This document shows, in pieces, positions 1 to 6,359 of a stretch of 9,081 nt of DNA (the first letter of the stretch is position 1; each line of letters opens with the position of its first letter). The position numbers and the translations under genes were made by a program. Origin of the DNA: Candidatus Heimdallarchaeota archaeon AB_125 (GTDB taxonomy: Archaea; Asgardarchaeota; Heimdallarchaeia; Heimdallarchaeales; Heimdallarchaeaceae); the NCBI GenBank assembly GCA_001940755.1, contig MEHH01000087.1:1-9081 (forward strand), written 5' to 3'. The notes below the pieces were generated by a model that was not told the origin of the DNA, made no database searches, and saw only the letters and a list, made by a program, of their open reading frames with translations.

Positions 1-3
1 TCT

Positions 4-297
4 TTATCTGACATTTACTAAACCTTTTAAATCTAATTTCTTATCTGATTCTCCTCTTTGTTTCAGAATGCGGCTTATGCTAAAAATCTTTGTGAAGTTT
101 TTATACGAACCAAGTACTTCTTTTCTCAATTCTTTTGAAACTCCACCTTTTTGTAGAATTTTTCTCAATTTCCTTTGATTTGATCTTCTTCTAATAGGAT
201 TTGTTATAAAATAATATAGGAGTATTAATGGGAGAACTAATATCAGATAAGCTACATAATTGATTGACATCATTATAGAGTAAAACTTTTCTGCCAA
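4..297 (-). CDS. Small single-pass membrane protein, unknown function
   Basis: I do not recognise the family. The 97-residue product has one clear hydrophobic helix at about residues 13-32, followed at once by a basic run (PIRRRSNQRKLRK, from residue 34). By the positive-inside rule this puts the short N-terminus outside and the basic C-terminal two thirds in the cytoplasm. The rest is charged and probably helical. The start is TTG at 297. It is preferred over the ATG codons at 273 and 270 because GGTGAG (minus strand, 301-306) sits just upstream. The gene begins 17 bp after the stop of the 114-residue gene, so the two are probably co-transcribed. The last four residues, VNVR, are also found near the end of that neighbour, encoded by nearly the same DNA. 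It could be a membrane anchor for the neighbour; that is inference only. Confidence 0.7.
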   Translation of the reverse strand: MAEKFYSIMMSINYVAYLILVLPLILLYYFITNPIRRRSNQRKLRKILQKGGVSKELRKEVLGSYKNFTKIFSISRILKQRGESDKKLDLKGLVNVR

Positions 298-300
298 TTT

Positions 301-306
301 CTCACC
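301..306 (-). promoter_or_regulatory. Shine-Dalgarno site selecting a TTG start
   Basis: GGTGAG on the minus strand lies 3 nt before the TTG at 297-295. It matches the complement of the archaeal 16S 3' tail and lies in the 17-bp gap between the two small genes. It is the main reason to accept the TTG start over the later ATG codons. Confidence 0.6.
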
Positions 307-314
307 AGTTTTTT

Positions 315-659
315 CTAGTCGTTGTCTTTTCTGACATTTACATTAGACTGAATTGCATTGCCCAGAATATTGAAAGATTTAGAGAAATTCAATACAATTT
401 CATTTATCATTTCTTCTGGCAAACCTTGATTAGTAAGTTCTTCATGTAGAGCTACTATTCCTTTTCCAAAACTTGCAGCTATTTCTGGATCAAATATCGC
501 AGTAAAGATATTTTTGATCAAAGCTGGAACTTCACTGGAAACAGCTTTTAACACTTCCTTAATGTCTTCAGGACTTTCTAAGTCTGATGATTTTCTTTTT
601 GATTTAACTTTCTTCTCTATTTCTTCACCTAGTTTTTCCCCTAGTTCTTCAAAGTTCAT
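315..659 (-). CDS. Small soluble protein, unknown function
   Basis: The 114-residue product is unrecognised. It has no signal peptide or membrane helix. The first 35 residues are highly charged (GEKLGEEIEKKVKSKRKSSD). The middle and C-terminal part reads as three or four amphipathic helices (about residues 33-55, 60-75, 80-105), with a stretch LPEEMINEIVLNFSKSF that looks like a packing helix. There are no cysteines or obvious catalytic residues, so a structural, adaptor or protein-binding role is more likely than an enzyme; this is inference. The ATG at 659 follows GGTGA by 5 nt. It is the first gene of a two-gene unit with the single-pass membrane protein downstream, and its upstream region holds TGGTCA half-sites and two possible TATA boxes. 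Confidence 0.75.
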   Translation of the reverse strand: MNFEELGEKLGEEIEKKVKSKRKSSDLESPEDIKEVLKAVSSEVPALIKNIFTAIFDPEIAASFGKGIVALHEELTNQGLPEEMINEIVLNFSKSFNILGNAIQSNVNVRKDND

Positions 660-664
660 TCATT

Positions 665-669
665 TCACC
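665..669 (-). promoter_or_regulatory. Shine-Dalgarno site of the 114-residue gene
   Basis: GGTGA on the minus strand is spaced 5 nt from the ATG at 659. An ATG at 663-661 is in another frame and is not the start. Use of this site requires a transcript beginning upstream of 669, which favours the TATA box at 702-710 over the nearer one at 684-691. Confidence 0.6.
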
Positions 670-683
670 TTAGTTTTTGTATG

Positions 684-710
684 ATTATATTGATTGGTCA
701 CATATTTTTA
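684..710 (-). promoter_or_regulatory. Two candidate TATA boxes for the two-gene unit
   Basis: On the minus strand TTAAAAATA (702-710) would place a transcript start near 680, giving a roughly 20-nt leader that includes the GGTGA site. A second box, AATATAAT (684-691), would place the start near 662, giving an almost leaderless message. The sequence alone does not decide between them. Confidence 0.45.
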
Positions 711-732
711 AGCTGCTGGTCACTATTGACCA
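695..732. repeat. Cluster of TGGTCA half-sites, candidate operator
   Basis: TGGTCAC occurs at 695-701 and again at 717-723, a spacing of 22 bp or about two helical turns. The second copy also forms a perfect inverted repeat with TGACCA at 727-732 around a 4-bp CTAT spacer. The cluster flanks the TTAAAAATA box upstream of the 114-residue gene. The arrangement fits binding of a dimeric regulator plus an extra half-site. It lies in the 98-bp gap downstream of the MFS stop codon. Confidence 0.5.
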
Positions 733-757
733 CTCCTTATTCACATTCTTAAGTTTT

Positions 758-2110
758 TCAGACTAAAAGCTTTCTTTTTTCAATTATTATGGAAAGAATT
801 ATTGCTAAAGCAAAAGTGCATATTGAAAAACCTAAGGCAAACCCCAGCATAGCTACTAAACCTTTTGGAGATTTATCTGCTGTAAAACCCATGATCAAAG
901 TTGCTGAAATTGATCCTGCATATCCAAGAGTGTTAAAAATGCCAAAAGCTGAAGCTCTTCTAAGTTTATTAGAATACGTTCCTACTAGACTGTTCATACT
1001 AATAGTAGAAATTACATACATTGGGAAGCTATATACAACTAATCCAAGAATAACATTACTAGGGAAAAGAAACATGAATAGATAAATTAAAACTTGAATC
1101 AATGTACAACATATAACAGCTATTGTAATCTTCCTAATTTTTACTATCCTTCCTAATAGTAATGACAAAAAAACAGCTACCGTTGTCGTACCAATAAGAA
1201 AATAGCTGAAATATAACGCAGGAGTATTTAGAAATTCAATAAAATATAATGAAGAATAAGACCAAAAACCTCCTGAAGTTGCACTTTGAAAGAAGGATAA
1301 AATCATTAAAACAGCAAAAATTAGTACAAAATCTGTTAGTTTTCCTAGCTTTATAGGTTGATCAGCTTCTTTCAGTTTTTCTCTAAATCGTTTTTCTTTT
1401 GTGAAAATTATTATAATTGATGCGATTGCACAACAGATTACAGCAATGAAAAGCTGAACTCCTTGAGCTGGATTATTTGCAATTTCATCTGAAAAGAATT
1501 TTGATAAGACAGCTGCAAAGTTAATAATTCCATTTGTAGGTGATTGAGAGCTGATATTTACAATAGAGCTTAATTGTGAACTGGAATACCATTTTAAACT
1601 GAAAGTTGCAGCATTATCATGTATAGCTGCTGCAATAGGACTTGCTACTAACCACGCTAAACTAAAAGTTGCTGTTACTTCTCCTAGTATTATTTCTTTT
1701 TTCTTTGATGAAGTCAAAGTAGCATAAGAATATATGTTCGATGTTTGTGCTGAAATGAATATATATCCTACAAGCATGACAGCTAGAAAGACAAAAGGTT
1801 TGTTAATGAACATCAAAGTAAAATACATTAAACAAGCAGCGATATATCCCATAAATACAAATTTCTTGTTTCCAAACTTATCACTCATTATTCCCCAAAC
1901 TGTTGTTCCGATAGCTATAATGAAATTGGGAATGATAGCAACAAACCCAATAATGAAATACTGATCCACATTGAAAATCTGTGCTAACCAAATAGGAGCA
2001 TAAGGCATAAACATTGCAGTAGACATACCTAGGAAGAAAATTCCAGAAAGAATGAGAATCTCATTCCTTTCCATAAAAAATAATTTCTTCAAAGTATCTC
2101 TAAATTTCAC
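758..2110 (-). CDS. MFS-family membrane transporter
   Basis: This is a major facilitator superfamily permease of about 450 residues with 12 predicted helices in two six-helix halves. MFS motif A, GIMSDKFGNKK, lies in the loop between helices 2 and 3. A charged cytoplasmic loop (TKEKRFREKLKEADQPIKLGK) joins helices 6 and 7. Helices 5 and 6 are separated by about 55 mostly polar residues (HDNAATFS through NNPAQG), which is long for the family and should face outside. The substrate cannot be told. An upstream TTG (2122-2120) extends the frame, but it lies only about 14 bp from the TATA box and inside a palindrome. I therefore prefer GTG at 2110-2108, which sits at transcript-start distance. ATG at 2074-2072 is the other option and would remove 12 residues. 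The gene is transcribed divergently from the PhoU/RCK_C gene. Confidence 0.9.
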   Translation of the reverse strand: MKFRDTLKKLFFMERNEILILSGIFFLGMSTAMFMPYAPIWLAQIFNVDQYFIIGFVAIIPNFIIAIGTTVWGIMSDKFGNKKFVFMGYIAACLMYFTLMFINKPFVFLAVMLVGYIFISAQTSNIYSYATLTSSKKKEIILGEVTATFSLAWLVASPIAAAIHDNAATFSLKWYSSSQLSSIVNISSQSPTNGIINFAAVLSKFFSDEIANNPAQGVQLFIAVICCAIASIIIIFTKEKRFREKLKEADQPIKLGKLTDFVLIFAVLMILSFFQSATSGGFWSYSSLYFIEFLNTPALYFSYFLIGTTTVAVFLSLLLGRIVKIRKITIAVICCTLIQVLIYLFMFLFPSNVILGLVVYSFPMYVISTISMNSLVGTYSNKLRRASAFGIFNTLGYAGSISATLIMGFTADKSPKGLVAMLGFALGFSICTFALAIILSIIIEKRKLLV

Positions 2111-2116
2111 AAATTC

Positions 2117-2130
2117 AAACAAATTTGTTT
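2117..2130. repeat. Perfect 14-bp palindrome, candidate operator
   Basis: AAACAAATTTGTTT is self-complementary. It lies directly between the minus-strand TATA box (2131-2138) and the expected transcript start near 2110 of the MFS gene, a usual place for a repressor to block transcription. Being AT-rich, it could also arise by chance. Confidence 0.4.
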
Positions 2131-2138
2131 CTTATAAA
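2131..2138 (-). promoter_or_regulatory. TATA box of the MFS gene
   Basis: TTTATAAG on the minus strand, preceded by an A-rich BRE-like stretch (GGAATAAAAC), is centred 24-25 bp upstream of GTG 2110. This spacing predicts a leaderless message. Confidence 0.6.
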
Positions 2139-2183
2139 GTTTTATTCCGTTCTTTCCAAGCGAAAAATTGATATTCTTATCAG

Positions 2184-2191
2184 CTATATTT
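2184..2191 (+). promoter_or_regulatory. TATA box of the PhoU/RCK_C gene
   Basis: CTATATTT on the plus strand is centred about 29 bp upstream of ATG 2217. No Shine-Dalgarno site precedes the ATG, so the message is probably leaderless or has a leader of only a few nucleotides. Confidence 0.5.
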
Positions 2192-2216
2192 TCTTTGAAA
2201 GAGTGTTCGACTAGCA

Positions 2217-3389
2217 ATGAGTGATAATGAACCAATAAGTGTTAAAGATATTCTAATAGAAATTAAAACATTATCAGAGATATGTGTTGATTTAGCATTT
2301 GCATCTTTATTGTATACTGACAAACTTGTAGCTGAACAAGTATTAGTTCTAGAAGAGAAAATTGATGGTTTATACAAGAATCTTCTTGACAGACTATCAG
2401 TCTCAATAAAGAGCTTAAACCAAGCTGAACAGCTAAGAATTTATTACATAATTGGTGAAGCTAACAATCAAATTTCTGATTCAGCAGCTGACATGGCTTC
2501 TCTAGTTCTAATGGATTACAATGTAGAAAAAGAGCTCAGGCACATTCAATACCATATGGATCAAATTGTAGATTTAGTAGAATTAAATGAAAAATCGTGT
2601 TTATGTGGAAAGTCTGAGGTTGAAGCTGATCTACATGATCTAATAGGCATTGATGTAATAGGAATAATACGTTCAGATAACGAATTATTACTTAACTATG
2701 ATGAAGTGATGCTTGCAGGTGATTTGCTTATCTTCAGAGGGCAATTAGAGAATGTTAACCAATTCATTGATTTAGCAAATGGATTAGTAAGTTCTGTAGA
2801 AGTTGCAAGAGAAAAGATTATCTCTGAGGATCTGGAGCATCCGAAAACAGATTTGGGTTACCATCAAGATTTGTTAGTTACCATGAAAGAAGCCGCTGAA
2901 TTAATTGTAGATTTAGCATATCTCTTTGCTTTAGAAGATTTGCCTGAGGTAAAGAATCTAATTATTCTAACTGAGGAAAAGGTCGATAAACTTCAATTCG
3001 AGCTCATAGAAGAAGTTTTACGTCTTTACAAACAAGAAATGCTTGATGATCAAACATTGATGGCATATCTAAGGATGGCAGATTCGTTTGAGGAAATTGC
3101 AGATGCAGCTACAAAAATCGCTTTCGGGGTCACTATAAGGCATAAACCTTATTCTCTTCTAGAAGATGTAATAGACGACTCTTCAGAAGCTTTAGACTAC
3201 ATCTATGTAGCAAAAGACTCTCCTTACATCGATAAGACCGTCCGTGAAGCAGAGTTAACAGATGATTTCTTTCAGATTCTTGCAGTTAGGAAGAAAGGTG
3301 AATATTTCTTCTTCCCAAAAGATGAAGCAAAAATACATCAAGGAGACGCACTATTAATCAAGGAATATTCAAGTCCTGAAGATGAATAG
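2217..3389 (+). CDS. Tandem PhoU/RCK_C (TrkA-C) regulatory protein
   Basis: The 390-residue soluble protein is an internal duplication of a PhoU-like helical domain followed by an RCK_C (TrkA-C) domain. PhoU-like segments lie at about 10-120 and 218-310, with matching lines such as SEICVDLAFASLLY and AELIVDLAYLFALE. RCK_C-like segments lie at about 133-185 (VIGIIRSDNELLLN, LAGDLLIFRG) and 322-385 (ILAVRKKGEYFFFP, HQGDALLIKE). RCK_C domains bind small ligands that gate ion channels and transporters, so a regulatory subunit for ion transport is likely. There is no membrane helix and no channel gene beside it, and its partner is unknown. A CLC pair (Cys128, Cys130) lies between the first PhoU and RCK_C units. 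The ATG at 2217 is at leaderless distance from a TATA box. Its stop is 2 bp from the stop of the convergent lipase gene. Confidence 0.85.
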   Translation: MSDNEPISVKDILIEIKTLSEICVDLAFASLLYTDKLVAEQVLVLEEKIDGLYKNLLDRLSVSIKSLNQAEQLRIYYIIGEANNQISDSAADMASLVLMDYNVEKELRHIQYHMDQIVDLVELNEKSCLCGKSEVEADLHDLIGIDVIGIIRSDNELLLNYDEVMLAGDLLIFRGQLENVNQFIDLANGLVSSVEVAREKIISEDLEHPKTDLGYHQDLLVTMKEAAELIVDLAYLFALEDLPEVKNLIILTEEKVDKLQFELIEEVLRLYKQEMLDDQTLMAYLRMADSFEEIADAATKIAFGVTIRHKPYSLLEDVIDDSSEALDYIYVAKDSPYIDKTVREAELTDDFFQILAVRKKGEYFFFPKDEAKIHQGDALLIKEYSSPEDE

Positions 3390-3391
3390 GA

Positions 3392-4222
3392 TCAGATTAT
3401 AGAATTTATCCATACGACCAAATCACTGAAAGCTTGATCTCGTTTTTCCTTTGTTTCAGTATAAACTTCATGTTTGTAATTTTCATAAATTTTGGTGGTT
3501 ACTTTTGCTTCTTTCAATTCACTAATTAAATCTTCAATTCCAATTATCATGGTATCTAACTTGCCTTTTTGAATTAGAACAGGAGTTTTAATTGATGCTA
3601 ATTCACCTTTTACATACTTAGGATGATCAACCATACATATACCATAACCTGCAGTAGCTTTCTTGTAGTTTATAAGAGGATCATTCATATAATCTTCAAC
3701 AGATTCTGGGTCTGTTGATAGATCTTCAGGTTCTATACCTGCTGCTCCAACAAAAATTGGATATATTTTGTACATTATTCTGGCAAGAATTTGAAGAGCT
3801 TTAGGTAAGGGAGGCATTTCTATTCCAGAACCTGACAAAACTAAACCTGTTATTTCACTCTGATGTTTTATGGTGTAGCGTTGAGCTATGAAAGAACCCA
3901 TTGAGTGACCTACAATAAAGATTGGTAACTCTTTGTGGTTTTTCTTAATAATTTTTGTTAAGGTATAACAATCAACAACAAATTCGTCATGATTCATAAT
4001 ATGGTTTCTTCTTCCTTCACTCTTACCATGACCTCGATGATCATTTCCATATACTGCAAAATCATTTTCTATCAGGAATTTTACTAAATGCTTGTATCTT
4101 CCTACATGTTCAACCCCACCATGTATTATTTGGATAATTCCTTTTGGATTCTCAGGAATCCAAGATTGATAGAAAATCTTATTGTTCTTGCCACCTACAA
4201 AATAATCCTCTTCATGTTCCAT
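3392..4222 (-). CDS. Alpha/beta hydrolase, monoacylglycerol lipase-like
   Basis: The 276-residue protein belongs to the serine hydrolase group that includes monoacylglycerol lipase and lysophospholipase (Hydrolase_4). It shows the oxyanion HGG (34-36), the family signature EHVGRY followed by DHRGHGKSEG (61-70), the nucleophile elbow GHSMG with Ser107, a probable catalytic Asp223 (KGKLD) and His251 (YKHEVYTE). A helical cap lies at about 135-200. Length is normal for the family and there is no signal peptide, so it is cytoplasmic. The likely reaction is hydrolysis of a monoacylglycerol or similar ester; the natural substrate in an archaeon is unclear. It follows the MinD/NifX operon by 30 bp but has its own TATA box at leaderless distance from ATG 4222, so it may be expressed separately. 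Confidence 0.9.
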   Translation of the reverse strand: MEHEEDYFVGGKNNKIFYQSWIPENPKGIIQIIHGGVEHVGRYKHLVKFLIENDFAVYGNDHRGHGKSEGRRNHIMNHDEFVVDCYTLTKIIKKNHKELPIFIVGHSMGSFIAQRYTIKHQSEITGLVLSGSGIEMPPLPKALQILARIMYKIYPIFVGAAGIEPEDLSTDPESVEDYMNDPLINYKKATAGYGICMVDHPKYVKGELASIKTPVLIQKGKLDTMIIGIEDLISELKEAKVTTKIYENYKHEVYTETKEKRDQAFSDLVVWINSII

Positions 4223-4242
4223 GAAAGAAGAAAAAAATGATT

Positions 4243-4251
4243 GATTATAAG
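4243..4251 (-). promoter_or_regulatory. TATA box of the hydrolase gene
   Basis: CTTATAATC on the minus strand has its TTATAA core centred 25-26 bp upstream of ATG 4222. It abuts the stop codon of the upstream MinD-type gene (4253-4255). This gives the hydrolase a private, apparently leaderless promoter within the 30-bp gap. Confidence 0.55.
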
Positions 4252-4252
4252 T

Positions 4253-5152
4253 TTAATCATCTAATTTTAACTTTTTAAGTATAAAATTACTTAACTCTAT
4301 AATCATTTTCTTGATTTGTAATACATCCTTATCTTCTGTTTCCACTTCAAGAACAGATTTTTTCTCAATCATAGCTTGAACAAAGATAGGATTGTAAGGA
4401 ATCTTTGTAACAATAGGAAAAGTGTTCTCAAAGTCACTCTCTATTTTTTGTGCAATTTCTTCGTTTATGTCATATCTATTGATTACTATATATCCCGGTA
4501 TTTTGAACTGTTCTAACAGTTGTAAAATTCTATCTAAATCATGATATCCTGAAAGAGTAGGTTCGGTGACAATTATAGCCATATCAACTCCTACTAATGA
4601 ACTGATAACAGGACAACCTATGCCTGGAGAACCATCGATTAAAACCAAATCTCTATTTTGATTTTCAGCTGTCTGTTTAGCTACTTTTCTTACTTCTGCA
4701 ACTAACAGACCAGAGCTCTCTTCTCCTGGATGAAGTTTTGCATGAACCAATTTGCCAATTCTAGTATCGGAAATAAAATACTTTCCTGATACATTATCTA
4801 GCATATCAATAGCAGAAATTGGACATAAATGATGGCATGCCGCACATCCTTCACATCTTGTTTGAATTACTTCAAAATCTTTAGAAATTGCTTCGAATCG
4901 ACATGTTTCCAAACATATTCCACATTCAGTACAAAGTTCTTGATTGATTTTAGCTTTTCTTAACCCATAAAAATCAAATCCTTCACTTTGTTCTGGTTCA
5001 AATAAGAGATACAAATCAGCAGCATCAACATCAGCATCAGCTAAAATTGCTTTATCTTTAAGGCAAGCTGCAATTGAAGCTATTATTGTGCTTTTTCCTG
5101 TTCCTCCCTTTCCTGATATGACAGTTACTTGTCTGATATCTCCTTCGTTCAT
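4253..5152 (-). CDS. MinD-family ATPase with inserted ferredoxin domain
   Basis: The 299-residue protein is a MinD-superfamily P-loop ATPase carrying a 2x[4Fe-4S] ferredoxin insert (COG1149 type). It has the deviant Walker A GKGGTGKS (14-21) with the signature lysine Lys15, a switch-like ADADVDAAD stretch (38-46), and a Walker-B-like LIDGSPGIGCP (171-181). The insert supplies CxxCxxCxxxC at Cys74/77/80/84 and at Cys100/103/106/110. Such proteins couple nucleotide binding to electron transfer or metal-cluster handling in anaerobes. It is the second of two adjacent paralogues; the pair may act as a heterodimer, which is inference. The ATG overlaps the upstream stop by one base (TGATG) and has a strong AGGAGG site 7 nt away, so translation is coupled. 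It is the last gene of the five-gene operon. Confidence 0.93.
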   Translation of the reverse strand: MNEGDIRQVTVISGKGGTGKSTIIASIAACLKDKAILADADVDAADLYLLFEPEQSEGFDFYGLRKAKINQELCTECGICLETCRFEAISKDFEVIQTRCEGCAACHHLCPISAIDMLDNVSGKYFISDTRIGKLVHAKLHPGEESSGLLVAEVRKVAKQTAENQNRDLVLIDGSPGIGCPVISSLVGVDMAIIVTEPTLSGYHDLDRILQLLEQFKIPGYIVINRYDINEEIAQKIESDFENTFPIVTKIPYNPIFVQAMIEKKSVLEVETEDKDVLQIKKMIIELSNFILKKLKLDD

Positions 5153-5985
5153 CAGATCTCCTCCTTTATCTTAGCCAACATTGACTCAAACTTAGCTGCC
5201 ATCTCTGGTAATATTTTGATGAAAGGTACTCCCTTAGAGTAATTTCTGGCAATTTCTAAACTAAAAGGAATCTTAAGTAGAATGGGGATTTTCTCGTCAA
5301 TGCAAAATTGTTCCATTTCTTTATCTCCAATGCCATCTTTATTGATTACAATTCCAAATTTCATATTTAGAATTCTTAAAGTTTCAATAACAATTTTCAT
5401 ATCTGATAAACCAAATGGCGTAGGCTCTCCAACCACAATAACATAATCAACATCAGCTATTGTTTCTACCATCGGACATGCTGAACCTGGTGGAGCATCA
5501 ATAATAACTATTTTTCTTTCTTTAGAAATATGTTGTTTTAGTTGTGAAATAATTGGTGTGGATAGTTCTTCACCAACATCCATTTTTCCATAGTTAAAGA
5601 GTAAGTTCCCCTTTTCTCCCTGTAAGATTTTACCTATTGTTCTTGGTGTTTCAGTTATTGCATTTTCAGGACAAATTTTACTACATAATCCACATCCATG
5701 ACACATTTTATCAAAAAGAAGAATTTGATCAGGAACTCTCATCAGTGCGTTATATTCGCAATTTGCACTACAAATTCCACATAAAGTGCATAAATCATAG
5801 TTAATAACAGGTACAGGAATTTCTGCATTAGCTTTATGCTCTGTATCCATATCTAGAAAGATTGAACAATTAGGTTCGTCTACATCAGCATCTATAAGTT
5901 GTACATCCTCTAAGGTTTGAGCTAAGCTAACAGCTAGTGAGGTCTTACCTGTACCTCCTTTTCCAGAAACTATTGCTATTTCCAT
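5152..5985 (-). CDS. MinD-family ATPase with inserted ferredoxin domain
   Basis: The 277-residue protein is a paralogue of the next gene in the operon. It has Walker A GKGGTGKT (8-15) with signature Lys9, then IDADVDEPN (31-39). Two 4Fe-4S motifs follow, Cys66/69/72/76 and Cys95/98/101/105, and then IIDAPPGSACP (161-171). The APPGSACP loop differs from the GSPGIGCP loop of its partner, so the two copies have probably specialised. The expected activity is ATP hydrolysis linked to the redox state of the Fe-S clusters, or to metal-cluster transfer; the exact reaction is not known for this family. The ATG at 5985 lies 16 bp after the second NifX-like gene with AAGGA 8 nt upstream. It is cytoplasmic, with no membrane helix or signal peptide. 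Confidence 0.93.
   Translation of the reverse strand: MEIAIVSGKGGTGKTSLAVSLAQTLEDVQLIDADVDEPNCSIFLDMDTEHKANAEIPVPVINYDLCTLCGICSANCEYNALMRVPDQILLFDKMCHGCGLCSKICPENAITETPRTIGKILQGEKGNLLFNYGKMDVGEELSTPIISQLKQHISKERKIVIIDAPPGSACPMVETIADVDYVIVVGEPTPFGLSDMKIVIETLRILNMKFGIVINKDGIGDKEMEQFCIDEKIPILLKIPFSLEIARNYSKGVPFIKILPEMAAKFESMLAKIKEEI
5160..5165 (-). promoter_or_regulatory. Strong Shine-Dalgarno site at overlapping MinD genes
   Basis: AGGAGG on the minus strand is 7 nt upstream of the ATG at 5152-5150. It lies inside the last codons of the preceding gene. It is the best match in the window to the 16S tail and supports coupled, balanced synthesis of the two ATPases. Confidence 0.75.
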
Positions 5986-6001
5986 TTCTTGTTTCCTTCA
6001 G

Positions 6002-6349
6002 TTAGTGTTTACATCCATCATCCTTTGAGGCTTTGTGTAATTTACCATCCTTAAAGAAACTAATAGTATCTTTGAGAGTTCCATTTGCGCCCATATATAC
6101 TTGTAAACCAAGCTGTTCTCCTAAAGAAACTGCTCTAGCCCCCGCTCCCTTGACCAAAACTACATCACATTTAGTGGCTAAAAACTCCATTGGAAGGCCA
6201 ACTCCACCTTTGTGATCGCTTCTGTTTTCAATAATTTCTAGTGAGTCTGCTTCATCATCCCATATAGCATAATAAGGAACATGACCAAAATGTTGCCCCA
6301 CTAGAGAATTCAATTCATTATTATTATCTACATGCACTGCATAATTCAT
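6002..6349 (-). CDS. NifX-like DiNase_FeMo-co domain protein
   Basis: This is a small protein of the dinitrogenase iron-molybdenum cofactor family (PF02579 type), a fold that binds Mo- or Fe-containing clusters. Family marks include QHFGHVPYYAIWD near the N-terminus, the glycine-rich GGVGLPMEFLA, DVVLVKGAGARAV, LGLQVYMG and FFKDGKL. Possible ligands are the histidines of QHFGH, a cysteine in the central ATKCD and a C-terminal DDGCKH tail. The frame can begin at GTG 6358, directly after the upstream stop. I choose ATG 6349, giving 115 residues, because GGTGA overlaps that stop and GTG and is 5 nt from the ATG. Lack of nifH/D/K nearby argues against nitrogenase maturation. Its partner ATPases follow directly. 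Confidence 0.9.
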   Translation of the reverse strand: MNYAVHVDNNNELNSLVGQHFGHVPYYAIWDDEADSLEIIENRSDHKGGVGLPMEFLATKCDVVLVKGAGARAVSLGEQLGLQVYMGANGTLKDTISFFKDGKLHKASKDDGCKH

Positions 6350-6354
6350 TTTTT

Positions 6355-6359
6355 TCACC
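6355..6359 (-). promoter_or_regulatory. Shine-Dalgarno site deciding the NifX-like start
   Basis: GGTGA on the minus strand is spaced 5 nt from ATG 6349-6347. It begins on the last base of the preceding TAG stop and contains the competing GTG codon (6358-6356), which therefore is more likely part of the ribosome site than the start. Confidence 0.65.

Noticed and set aside
717..732. Inverted repeat TGGTCA-CTAT-TGACCA as terminator of the MFS transcript
   Set aside because: On the minus strand it is followed by A-rich, not T-rich, sequence and the stem is only 6 bp. A DNA-binding site fits better.
789..1085. Plus-strand open frame of 98 codons inside the MFS gene
   Set aside because: It is antisense to well-conserved membrane helices of the MFS carrier, has no ribosome site and no recognisable protein features.
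1734..1964. Plus-strand open frame of 76 codons inside the MFS gene
   Set aside because: Antisense to helices 2-4 and motif A of the carrier; composition is a mirror of hydrophobic codons.
2111..2122. TTG at 2122 as the MFS start
   Set aside because: It lies about 14 bp from the TATA box centre, upstream of the expected transcript start, and inside a palindrome; no ribosome site precedes it.
2180..2377. Minus-strand open frame of 65 codons at the PhoU/RCK_C start
   Set aside because: It covers the promoter and first PhoU helix region of a gene with clear homology, and has no promoter or ribosome site of its own.
6033..6215. Plus-strand open frame of 60 codons inside the NifX-like gene
   Set aside because: Antisense to the conserved core of the DiNase_FeMo-co domain; no initiation signals.
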